DNA from: Cryptomeria japonica
Taxonomy: Eukaryota; Streptophyta; Pinopsida; Cupressales; Cupressaceae
DNA: 64,000 bases
NCBI RefSeq assembly: GCF_030272615.1
Contig: NC_081407.1
Coordinates: 315,298,456 to 315,362,455, forward strand
Direction of reading: 5' to 3'
The notes beneath the pieces are model-generated. The model saw only the letters and a list, made by a program, of their open reading frames with translations, was not told where the DNA came from and searched no databases. Shown here in pieces: positions 9,955-21,132 of this stretch (positions within the stretch are counted from its first letter, which is position 1; each line of letters opens with the position of its first letter). Both the position numbers and the translations under genes were made by a program.

Positions 9955-11875
9955 ATTGCAGCGGTAGGGTATGACTCTCAAAGTTTTGGTGCTTTGGGAT
10001 GCATGATAGGGGCATGCCTAGCATAAACCTACCCACCCGAATGTGCTCACGATGTTGGTTTGTACATACGACGAACCAAATCAATTCTAGCCAATCTTGC
10101 AACTTTTCCTTGCAAGCAATTGGTAGTTTTTGGAGTAGGCGAAAAAATGCTACTAATTGAAAATGGCTCCGAGTTGTCAAAAATTGAGATAGGCCATTGT
10201 AGAGGAGCCTCATGCAACCCCATGGGATCAAACAGATTGACCGTATGTGTCCTGGATTGGAAGAAACAGTCCATCAAATTTTGACAATTTTTTGGACTCA
10301 GGGCACTTGAGAGATCACACTGGTACGGTATGACTCTCGACATTCTGGTGCTTTGGGATGCATGATAGGGGCATGCCTAGTGTAAAATTACCCACCTAGA
10401 TGCACTCGCAATGTCAGTTTGTGCATACGACAAACCGAATCAATTCTAGCCAATCTTGCAACTTTTCCTTGCAAGCAATTGGCAGTTTTTGGAGTAGGCA
10501 AAAAAATGCTACTAATTGTAAATGGCTCTAAGTTGTCAAAAACTGAGATAGGCCACTGTAGAGGAGCCTCATGCAACCCCACAGGATCAAACAGATCAAC
10601 CGTATGTGTCCTGGATTGGAAGAAATAGTCCGTCAAATTTTGACAATTTTTTGGACTCAGGGCACTTGAGAGATCGCACTGGTACAATATGACTCAAATT
10701 TTTGGTGCTTTGGGATGCATGAAAGGGGCATTCCTAGTGTAAAATTGCCCACCTAGATGCACTCACAATGTCAGCTTGTGCATATGATGAACCGAATCAA
10801 TTCTAGCCAATCTTACAACTTTTCCTTGCAAGCAACTGACGATTTTTGGAGCAGGCAAAAAAATGCTACTAATTGAAAATGGCTCTAAGTCATCAAAAAC
10901 TGAGATAGGCCATTTTAGAGGAGCCTCATGCAACCCCATAAAATCAAACATATTGACTGTATGTGTCCTGAATTGGAAGAAATAGTCCATCAAATTTTGA
11001 TAATTTTTTGGACTTAGGGCACTTGAGAGATCACACTGGTACGGTATGACTCTCGATGTTCTGGTGCTTTGGGATGCATGAAAGGGGCATGCCTAGCATA
11101 AACCTACCCACTCAGATGTGCTCATGATGTCAGTTTGTGCATATGACAAACCGAATCAATTCTATCCAATCTTGCAACTTTTCTTTGCAAGTAACTGACG
11201 GGTTTTGGAGCAGGCAAACAAATGCTACTAATTGAAAATGGCTTTGATTCATCAAAATCTAAGATAGTCCATTGTAGATATGCCTCACGCAACCCCATGA
11301 GATCAAACAGATCGACCATATGTGTCCTCGATTGGAAGAAACAATCTGTCAAATTTTGACAATTTTTTGGACTCAGGGCACTTGAGAGATCGCGCCAGTA
11401 CGGTATGACTCTCGACGTTCTAGTGATTTAGGATGAATGATAGGTGCATTCCTAGCGTAAACCTTCCCACTTGGACATGCTTGCGACATCAGTTTGTGCA
11501 TACGATGAACTGAATCAATTCTAGCCAATCTTGCAACTTTTCCTTGCAAGCAATTGATGGTTTTTGGAGCAGGCCAAAAAATGCTACTAATTGAAAATGG
11601 CTTTGAGTTGTCAAAAACTGAGATAGGCTATTATAGAGGAGCCTCATGTGACCCCACAGGATCAAATCGATTGACCGTATGTGTCCTGGATTGGAAGAAA
11701 TAGTCCATCAAATTTTGACAATGTTTTGGACTCAGGGCACTTGAGACATCACACTAGTACGGTATGACTCTTGACGTTCTGGCACTTTGGGATGCATGAA
11801 AGGGGCATTCCTAGCATAAACCTACCCACCCAAACATGCTCGTGACATGGGTGTGTGCACATGATGAACAAAATT
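9955..11875. repeat. Tandem array, 359-bp unit, about 5.3 copies
   Basis: TATGACTC recurs at 9970, 10329, 10688, 11045, 11404 and 11763: spacings of 359, 359, 357, 359 and 359. Each unit repeats GCTTTGGGATGCATGA, AGGGGCAT, CAATTCTAGCCAATCTTGCA, AATGCTACTAATTG, GAGGAGCCTCATG and GGACTCAGGGCACTTGAGA in the same order. Units are moderately diverged and gap-poor. The minus-strand frames of 69-100 codons repeated in each unit are shadows of the repeat. It lies between the two converging genes of the DNA transposon. Confidence 0.97.
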
Positions 11876-11934
11876 TGACCATTGCGAGCATGAGGGTGCT
11901 TTCGCACCAAACACATTGTTGTTTATATTCTTAT

Positions 11935-12245
11935 TGTCGATTTTTGTTGTTTATATTCATATTGTTAATTACATATGCAAATATTCATTTAAATTTATAA
12001 AAGGGCAGCCACCAAGTACAACAAATACACAATAATGAACTGAATACAAGGAGTTTTGTAGGGTTAATTCAACATTTTAGAAATTTTATCAAATCATATT
12101 CCACAATTGCAATGTTTTATATCATATATTTTTGTTGTTTATATTCATATTGTTGATTACATATGCAAATATTCATTTAAATTTATAAAAGGACAACCAC
12201 AAAATACAATGAATACAAAATAATGAACTCATTACACATTTATTG
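11935..12245. repeat. Direct duplication of ~115 bp
   Basis: The segment beginning TTTTTGTTGTTTATATTCATATTGTT occurs near 11942 and again near 12129. It continues in both copies through ACATATGCAAATATTCATTTAAATTTATAAAAGG to AATAATGAACT. The remaining DNA up to the accessory gene's last exon at 12412 holds nothing else I recognise. Confidence 0.85.
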
Positions 12246-12704
12246 GATTGAATATCAATATTTATATATATAAAAAAAGACCTGTCTGCCAAGTCAATAC
12301 AAGTATTACAAAATTGTGGCATATGCCATGTCCAAATCGATATACAATAAAAATGTAGAATATATCTACATGTATTGGTCATTCTATGACCAAAACTAAC
12401 ACTATATGATCCTAAACTTGTAGTGGATCATAAAAATCAAGCCTCTTCAGTGCAGTGTGCAGCCTTGTAGATGGCTACAAAACCACAATTCAAAAGCCAA
12501 GTTAGAATTCTTTTGTAGAAAATAGTTCACAATTAACAACATAACTATGCATTTAACTTTAATTCCTTTGCAATTTAAATGTAGATTACCTCATCGGTTG
12601 ATCCAGGAGCTAATGTCTTCGCTCTCCTCTCCTTGTCACTCTTAGGAGTTTTCTTGAAGACATACTTAAATAGATCCACGTTATGGCCGTACCGCGAAGG
12701 AGTC

Positions 12705-14164
12705 TAATGCTCTGCAAAAAGGATCAGGTTAGTCAATGATAACACAACACAAATAAGAAGAAAAGCCAAGTTGTTAGTGTTAGAAATCATAAACCAAACA
12801 CTTTCCTACACAAGCATATCAAAAGAGATAACAAAAGCATGATAGAATGTCTAACTAGGAAGTTAAATACGATGAGGCATCTCCAAATGCCTCCTAACAT
12901 GCTCTTGGCTTCTTCTCCCTTGTTCCTCTCCTCTCCAAGTTCCAAAATAGTGTAGCTCTCAGCAGCTTTTTGCACTATGGATGCTTATGGAGGATTGAGA
13001 TTGTAGTATTGAGCTTTGAATGGGAAATAAAAAGCTAATGCTATGCTATTGATGCTAAACTGATATATTTTAACCAAAATAATAAGATATTAGATGATTA
13101 TGCTAAAATGCTCTCTAAAAATGACTATAGCTTAAATGCATGCAAGTTTTCAGGATCTAGAGTATGAAGAAATGGGCTCTATTTATAGGAAAAATGGAGC
13201 AATGGATGGTTGAGATTGAAAGATTCAATCAAGGGTTGAGTTTGAAAGTTGGGGATCCATGTGCACAATTGGCACCAATGAAATGGTGACAAGTGTCAAA
13301 ATAGGGTTGGGTTGAGAAAAGAGGTTGGAGGCATTAAAGGCCTGAGAAGACCTCATGGTTATCTAAAGGCTAAGGGTCAAGTCTAAATTAAGCTTACCCA
13401 CTGGATTAAGAGTTAATCCAAGGATAAACCTTTGTGCAAATGTTTAAGAGATAATCATGGTCAAAGCATTAATGGCCTGATGAGACCCTTGGGTTGGATA
13501 GAGGTTGAGTCAAAACAAATGTTTTAACCATGTGGGAGGGTTTGAATTAACCATTAATGGTTATTGGAGACTTTGGGGATTAAGTGGTTGAAGGTTCAAA
13601 GCCTTTAAAGGTTATCAAAGACTTTGAGCCATTTAGTGGTTGAAGACTTGAAGCTTTTAATGGTTATCAAAGACTTTGAGGTTTTGAGAAGTGACTTCCC
13701 TTTGCTTAGGGATGTGACAAAGTTTAGAGGATGGATTAGGCTAATTAGGAAGGGGTTAGAAGAATCTAGAAGGGGATTAGATTTTGCAAGTGGATTTGGT
13801 GGGTGAGGAAAAATAGGATTTTATTTAAAATAAAAATTCATTTATTCCATTAAATGTGTGCAAGTTGCATTTGTAGGAAAATGCAAGTGGGGGGGGATAA
13901 TGATTTAAATAAATGTTTTATTTAATTTATTTAAAAGAGGAATAGGGGGATTTAATTAAATAAATAGATTTTATTTATTTAATTGATTTGTATTTGGTTT
14001 AATGAATTAATTAAAATAAATTGAATAATTTATTTAATTAAAAGAAGAATGTTTGGGGATGAATTAATTAAATATTTATTTAATTAATTGATGGCTAGTG
14101 GATTTTTAATCAAATAAATACGAAATATTCATTTAATTAAAATGGACAGAATTGTGTGACTACA
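12705..14164 (-). mobile_element. Solo LTR, likely Ty3/gypsy
   Basis: A 1,460-bp insertion flanked by GAGTC on both sides (12700-12704 and 14165-14169). On the minus strand it begins TGTAGTCACAC, close to TGTAGACAC of the Tat-type LTRs at 39583, and ends GCATTA (expected CA, now TA). A TATA-like TCCTATAAAT sits at 13191-13200 on the minus strand. Removing the LTR and one GAGTC restores an AG acceptor and a ninth exon of exactly 38 codons, which fixes the boundaries. No internal coding region remains. The right part (13830-14130) is AT-rich with many TTTAATTAA words. Confidence 0.8.
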
Positions 14165-14913
14165 GAGTCTATTGTAGATTAAATGTACAATTAATACAAT
14201 GTACTGACATAAATATATCAAAAACACTTAAAAGCTATAATATAAAGAACAATGATGTACCTATGCCTGAGATGCTTCTCTAATGGACTAAGGATGGCTC
14301 ACCATCGATGTAGAAACTGTCACTATTACCTATACAAAAAATGTACAAAGATTAAATACAATTAATATAATGATAACTATTGAAGGTTAAAAACAATTAA
14401 TTTTACATATCAAATAAAAGTGTACCGGATCTTGAGATGCTTCTCCAGTGCAAGGAGGAGGGTTCGCCATTGATGAAATAGGTATGGATATTTCCTGTAT
14501 GAAAAAATTATAAGGTTATAATATATCACAAGTTTACATGTACGTGTGCATATAATCATGAAATAAAGAAAATAAAGTAGAGATACATACCTCCGCCCTC
14601 TCTTGATCTGTGGGCGAATCAGGTGCATTCAACATATCCACAAAGCTCAATGGCCACTGTACATGTAAAATAGACAAAAAACACTAATCAATCTACAAAC
14701 CCCAACTAATACTTGATTTCAACATTTTCAAACAATTGTACAACTAAAAATGTGTTCAATTACCTTCTTCACATGTTTTGGCGTCTTCGAGGAATACTTT
14801 TTCTTAGGATGAGCCCTAGACACGGAGGGGGTACCCTAAAAACAAAAAATTAACATGAGATATTAGTACAGATAATAAATTAAACATAATTTAAAACATA
14901 ATTACTAAATATA

Positions 14914-16931
14914 ATGAATAATTTTCTTGAGATGGCTCTGCATGCAAAAAAGAGAAGCAATGCAGTGACTTGCTTTTGCGAGCGCTGTTATCCGCCGTGG
15001 GGAAATTACAAAGGTTCTGCTAATTGTTTCGCTATTTTGGCTAATAACTTCGGGACTGAGGATCTTGGTAGGGTCATTTCATGGACCTGTGATCATGAGG
15101 CCTTTTTTGCAAAAACAAAATACTCTTTAGTTAATGCAGCTACGGCTCCCCCTCCTCTTTACAAGGGTTGGGATCATGACTGGCAGTTGGTTAGCCATAG
15201 AAGGGCATTAGGGAAACCAAACGGCCTCAAAAGGATCTCCAATCATTGTCAAGGGGAGGGTTTTGTAAAACCTAACCAGCCAAAGAGTTCCTCTGCTTGC
15301 TACATTCCTCCATGAAAATCCCTGGGCAAATTATCAAAGGATATGGCAACCTCTGGCTGTCATAATTCTAAGGAAATTAAGCACCCTATGTTAGATCTAC
15401 CTTCAAATTCCCTAGCTATGCCTAACAGGTTGGTCATTGAAATTCATAATTACACCCAGACTAGGTTTCAAATGCATTGCAGTGATAGAATGATTTTTGC
15501 TTGGTGGAAAGGCTGGGGGATCCCATCATAACAAATTGCTAATTAGGTGTCATCTTCCTTCAATAACTAGGTAAAAATTGACATCCTTTCTGATAATTTA
15601 TTAGCTATCAAATGTGGTAATCAGAATCTTATAAATTCATTACTTAATGGGGATATATTAAAATTTAAAGGTCTAGGGTTTGATTGCTGGGAATGGCAAC
15701 CTCTCTTTCTCCCATCCCAATTCAATTCCTGCACGATTAATAGAGCAATTTCACTTGATAAATTCCCTGTAGAATTGCACAATAATGAATTTTTAAGAAT
15801 AATAGGCAACAAAATAGGTAAATTTGTAGAAGTCAAAAAATCAGCCCTAAGTTTCTTTAACCAGCTCTTAATCATTAATATGAATATTAACATTAAATCT
15901 TTAGAGCCTATAACTCTGAAATGTGATAAATCTTGTTTAACCCTAGAATTACCCTTTTATGATGGTCCTTTCAAAGATTCTATGCCAAGGAAGATCCCCT
16001 CCGAGAAACCTTTCCCTGTATCATTGCTCAAGTCTAATGGTGCTCCATTCAGATTCGTGGAAGGAGGGGGTTTTACCCTAGAGGGCTATAAGACTGATAT
16101 TAACCTAAATCATCTTACCTCGAACCTATATCCTCATAGCTCCCCTATTAAGCCCTCTCACTCCCTTCTTCCTTCACTACTAACTATAAATGCACCTATA
16201 GCTGACTCTCCTCTTGGGATCGAGATCTGGAAAAGGGTGCAATCAATGAGGTTATCCCTCAGAAAGAGCAACTCGGCTTGACAAATATGTCATCGTCTAG
16301 ATCTCTCATTCCACCAAAGAGGTTGAGTCCCTTGGAGTCTCCCCCTTTAATGGAACAAATTGCCTCTGAGAAATTAGCAGAGTTGGATAGGCCTTCCCTG
16401 GATCTAGGATTGGCATCCTTACAGGGTCAACCAATCTCTCTAGTCTCAAGTTTGGAGGGCTTCGAGGAGGCAGAGGTTTGTCCTCCATCTCAGAAGGCTA
16501 TTTCTACTCCATTTGTAGAATCTGAGAATGATTGAGTGGCTAGGGAAGTTAAAATCATTGCCAATTTTGTAGGGGAAGAATTAGTAAATGACCTCATGGA
16601 CCAACTAGTTTATGAAATCTGTGATGATGAGGAGTTGGAAAGACAAAGGGATATCTTTGTCAAAAATCTAGTGGATGTTACTAGAGTCAACTTAGAAACA
16701 AATGAATTCTTTGTAGCATTAGATAACTTAGAAAATGATAACCCAAATACTCTAGGCATTCTCAGCTCTGATAGAAGCAAAGACTCTCCTGACTGTGCTA
16801 AACAGAGTAAGAGAAGAGGGAGGAGATCCCTTGCTGAACTAAGATCAAAGGATAGAGAATCCAAGGGTCAGTCTAAAATATCTACTCTTTTTAATGCAGG
16901 GGAGGGGAAGTTCCTCCCCAAAGAGCCATGA
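14914..16931 (+). pseudogene. LINE ORF1 (nucleic-acid-binding, DUF4283-like)
   Basis: Starts at ATG 14914 (MNNFLEMALHAKKRSNAVTC) and runs mostly in one frame to about 16281, then in another to TGA at 16929-16931. Stops occur near 15313, 15529 and 15550, with a frameshift near 16278 and a TGA at 16533. The stretch LHNNEFLRIIGNKIGKFVEV (15775-15835) followed by CDKSCLTLELPFYDGP resembles the DUF4283 region of plant LINE ORF1 proteins (from memory). The C-terminal part is Ser/Pro- and acid-rich, ending with basic RRGRRSLAELRSKDRE. Its stop overlaps the ORF2 start as ATGA, suggesting termination-reinitiation. Role in the family: an RNA-binding chaperone of the RNP. Confidence 0.7.
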
Positions 16932-19900
16932 AATTCATAACTTGAAATGTTATGGGTCTGAATGCCCCTAACAAATAGTGCATCTTAAAGCATTGCATCT
17001 CTGATTCTAAACCAGATTTAATGTTAATCCAAGAAACCAAAATGAACTCCTCTAAGATAGCCCTTTTTGAGAAAAAACTAGGCGTTAGACAGCTAAAGCA
17101 CTCCCCTGCTACAGGGGCCTCAGGAGGCTTAGCCACCATTTGGGACTCTAGATTCATCTCGTTTACACCTTTAGAGATTAAGAAAAATTGGATGGGAGGA
17201 GAAGAAGTTAGTTATAAAAATAACCTAAGGTTCAAATTGATTAACGTTTATAGTCCTATCCAAAATAGGGATAAGGCTAGGGTGTGGGAGGAACTGGAGT
17301 CTTTCCTTAGAAGTTTCCTAAATAATGTATGCATCATTGGGGGTGATTTCAATGCTATCACTAAAGTAGCAGACAAAAGAGGAGGTAGCAACAAACTTCC
17401 TCCAGCGGCTGTAGATTTCAATCATTGGATCAATAGGAACTCCCTATTGGAAATCCAGATGACCGATAATGCCTTCACTTGGAACAATAGAAGGCTTGGT
17501 TTCTATAACATTGCTGAGAAAATAGATAGGTTCTTTATCCATGGAGGGCTTTTGGAGCTTAACTTTTCCCTGACTGTAGAACTCCTCCCTTTAGCAAGAT
17601 CTGACCATTTCCCACTCCAACAAACCTTATTATCTGATCGCCCCCCTAAAAAATGTCCCTTCAAATTTGAGAGCATGTGGTTCAGAGATGATAACTTTTC
17701 AAACTTAATTGAGAATTGGTGGAGAATCTCTATTTTCTCTGGTTCGAAGATGTTTATTATCACAAGCAAGTTAAAACTTATCAAAAGGAAGCTCTTAGAA
17801 TGGAACAAGACTACTTTTGGAAATATTTTTGATAAAAAACTCCTAATAGAAAATGATCTTAAGAATGTTAACATTGAGGTTCTTGAGAAGGGGATGGATG
17901 CGCATCTCTTCCTCAAAGAAAAGGCTCTACTCTCTGAATATGAAAAGATACTCTCAAATGAAGAGATCTTCTGGAAACAAAAATTGAGGGAGACTTGGTT
18001 GAGTGATGGTGACCGAAATACTAAGTTCTTCCACAATAGCACTAAACAGAGGAGATGGGTCAATCGAATTTCAAAAATTAAGAACTGCCAGAGTTCCATC
18101 CTGTCTGAACCGGATAATGTTGCCTCCGAGGCAGCAAGGTTTTTTGACAAAATCTTAAACAATATTGAAGGCTCCAACCTCAGAGGCCAACTCAATATTA
18201 TCAAGAATCTTCCAAAACTCATTAACGATGACCACAACAAAATACTGTTAAAGAAATTCTCTAAGGAAGAGGTTAAATCTGTCCTTATGAAGATGAATCC
18301 CGACAAGGCCCGAAGCCTGGATGGCTTCCCCACTAGCTTTTTCCAAAAATGTTGGGGTTTTATGGGGACAGAGATCACAGATCACGGATGCCTTAGAATG
18401 TAATAGGAACTCTGGTAAGTTTCTCAAAGAAATCAACAATACCTTCTTAGCTCTCATCCCCAAAAAAGAGAATCCTGAAAGCTTCAATGACTTCAGACCA
18501 ATAGCCCTCTGCAACACTCTATACAAACTCTTAACCAAAACCCCAGCAGCCAGACTACAGAATCTTCTCCCCATTATCATTAGTGAAGAACAAACCATCT
18601 TCATAGCAGATAGATCAATCTATGATGGGGTTATTATATCCCAAGAGGCCATTCATTCAGTCCAGCTCAATAGGGCACCAAGTATGCTAGTCAAATTAAA
18701 CATTAGCAAAGCTTATGACAAAGTTGATTAGCGCTTCCTATGAAAATGCTTGGAGGCCTTTGGATTTTCCAAACCCTGGATCAACCTAATCTTTGAATGT
18801 ATATCCACCCCCAAATTCTCGGTCTTGGTTAATGGTTCCCCAAAAGGTTTCTTCAGCAACTCAAGAGGGCTCAGGCAAGGAGATCCTATGTCCCCCTTCC
18901 TCTTCATCATCACGGATGAAGCCCTAGGTAGATCCATCTCTAAGGCCAAAGAGGAAGGTGGGATCCAAGGAATCCCCATTTCCAATGGCCTCCCTCCCTT
19001 TATGCACCAGCAATTTGTCGATGACACAATGCTTTTTGAGCAAGGAAGTGTAAAGGAAGTGAGAGCCTTCAAAGGCATCCTTAATTTCTATATGCTAGCC
19101 TCGGGTCAAGAGGTAAATCTGGCCAAGTCTATAGTTTTTATGTTCAACATAGACCCCTCCTTAGGAAAAGTGATCAGCAATATCCTGGAGATTAGTGAAG
19201 GAACTCTTCCTTGCAAATACCTAGGCATTCCCGTTGACAAGGGTAGAAGACCCTCAAAATTATGGGACAAATTGGTGGATAAAATCAAGTCTAGGATTAA
19301 CACTTGGAAAGGAAAATGGCTCTCATCTGCAGGTAGAGCAACCTTGGTTAGATCGGTCTTGTCAACCATGCCCATTTACCAACTCTCTTATCAACATTAT
19401 CTTCTTCTAAACTTGCAGAACTCAATAAGCATCTTAGGACTTTCTTTTAGCAAGGTGCTAATGACAATCGTAAAATATCACTCATATCTTGGGACAAGAT
19501 ATGCAAACCTAAAGAAGAAGGAGGATTTGGCATTAAAAACCTTCATGATCAGGGAAAAGCTTTGGGTGCCAAGTTGGTCTGGAGAATGTTTAGAACCCCC
19601 CACCTCAAATGGGCTCACTTGCTGCACCACAAATAACTTTATTGTGGGAATCCTATCCAAATCTTCAGAGAAACCAACCCTCCCAGAGGGTCCTGCCTAT
19701 GGAATTTTATGTTAGACTAGAGGAGGATTATCTCTGATAGACTTACTTGGAACCTGGGGTCCAAGAATAAAGCTCTTTTCTGGTCGGATTCTTCGGGTGG
19801 ATATAAGGCTATTGATAATATCCATGACTTTGGTACTACTAGTATCCTTCTTGAATCTCATAGAGGACCCCTGTTAAACAACTATATCTCCCCCTTAGAA

Positions 19901-21132
19901 GATGGGGCTGGTTGGCAGTGGATCAAGAAGGAAGATGAGGATATCCCAGTAAGGGATAAACAAAAACTTATGGCAATTCTCAAATCAAGGAATATTGCCT
20001 TAGGTCATAATGAGGACAAGCTCATCTAGGATGGCTCCCTAAGAGGAGAATACAACTCCAAGGATGGGTACTCTCTCATCTCCAAATCATTTATAAGACA
20101 TATGACTGAGCTTCCTTTGAAACTCTGCTGGGATAAATATTGTCTGCCTAAGGCAGGTATCTTCTCCTGGCTTGCGGATCAGAACAAGCTCTTAACTACG
20201 GACAAATTTAGAAGAATGGGGTATGAGGGCCCTAGTAGATGTCCTCTTTGTGAGGCAGATGAGGAAGACACTAATCACATCCTCCTTAACTACCCCTTTG
20301 TTCAAAAATGTTGGATCTGGTTCACCAACAAACTTGAATGGTATGTAGCCTTTCCCCACACCATCTTTGGAATTCTCAAGGCATGGCCCCTCCTCAGGCA
20401 TGGCTGTCTCTTTGAAGGTTTATGGACAACTCTTCCTTCTTCCATAATGTGGGAACTATGGAAGGAGATAAATAGATGTCTCTTTAAGAATGAAAAGCTA
20501 GAGGCCCCCAAAATCATTAGCATGACAGAGTCAGCTATCACTGAGCTCATGAACAACCGACTGCCATCAAGCACATTGAAGAATGCCCCTATCACTTATT
20601 GGGATGAAAAATGAAAAAATGATGGGAAGGCTTATCCTTTCCTCCCTATGTAGGAGTTGGTCCTATTGCAAGTCTTAAATCAAGGGATGCATGTAGATGG
20701 CAGCCCCCAGATGAAGGATGGATGAAGCTAAACTTTGATGGGGCATCCCGTGGCAACCCAGGGCAAGCAAGGATAGGATGTGTTGTTCATAATTAGGAAG
20801 GCAAGGAACTAGCAACCCTTGCCTCTCTGACTGGCATCAACACCAACAATTGGGTGGAACTTATGGCCCTGGTTGAGGGTCTGCATTTATGCAGGAAACT
20901 AGGAGTTAAGAACTTGGAAATTGAAGGAGATTTGGCTATAATTGTCAATGCTTTGAGGAAAGGTAGTATACCGAATCAGAGACTAAATACTTTGCTGTCA
21001 AAAGCTCTTGACCTATGCAGAGATTTTGATAGATTCACAATCAATCATATTTATAGGGAGGGCAACAAAAGAGCAGATGAGTTGGCCAACTTGGGAGCCG
21101 ATGGCATCAATCTACTGTCTGTGCCACCTTAA
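16928..21132 (+). pseudogene. LINE ORF2: endonuclease, reverse transcriptase, RNase H
   Basis: ATG at 16928 (MKFIT, then TGA where a Trp is expected, then NVMGLNAPNK). An AP-type endonuclease follows: MLIQETKM, GGLATIWDS, CIIGGDFNAI and ARSDHFPL (about 17020-17620). RT: IPKKENPESFNDFRPIALC, SPFLFIITDEALG and QFVDDTMLF (19009-19035; FVDD replaces the usual FADD). A zinc-binding motif CPLCEADEEDTNHIL (~20240) is followed by RNase H: NFDGASRGNPG (~20733), WVELMALVEGL and HIYREGNKRADELANLG, ending at TAA 21130. The frame shifts near 18340-18400, 19400-20100 and 20620-20850, with scattered TAG/TGA. It would nick DNA and copy its own RNA by target-primed reverse transcription; this copy cannot. Confidence 0.93.

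Noticed and set aside
9929-11352. Repeated 69-100-codon minus-strand frames (for example with HTVDLFDPVGLHEAPLQWPIS)
   Set aside because: They recur once per 359-bp unit with drifting ends and no conserved start; shadows of the tandem repeat.
15621-20595. Minus-strand frames within the LINE (up to 291 codons)
   Set aside because: Antisense shadows of ORF1 and ORF2, which carry all recognised motifs.
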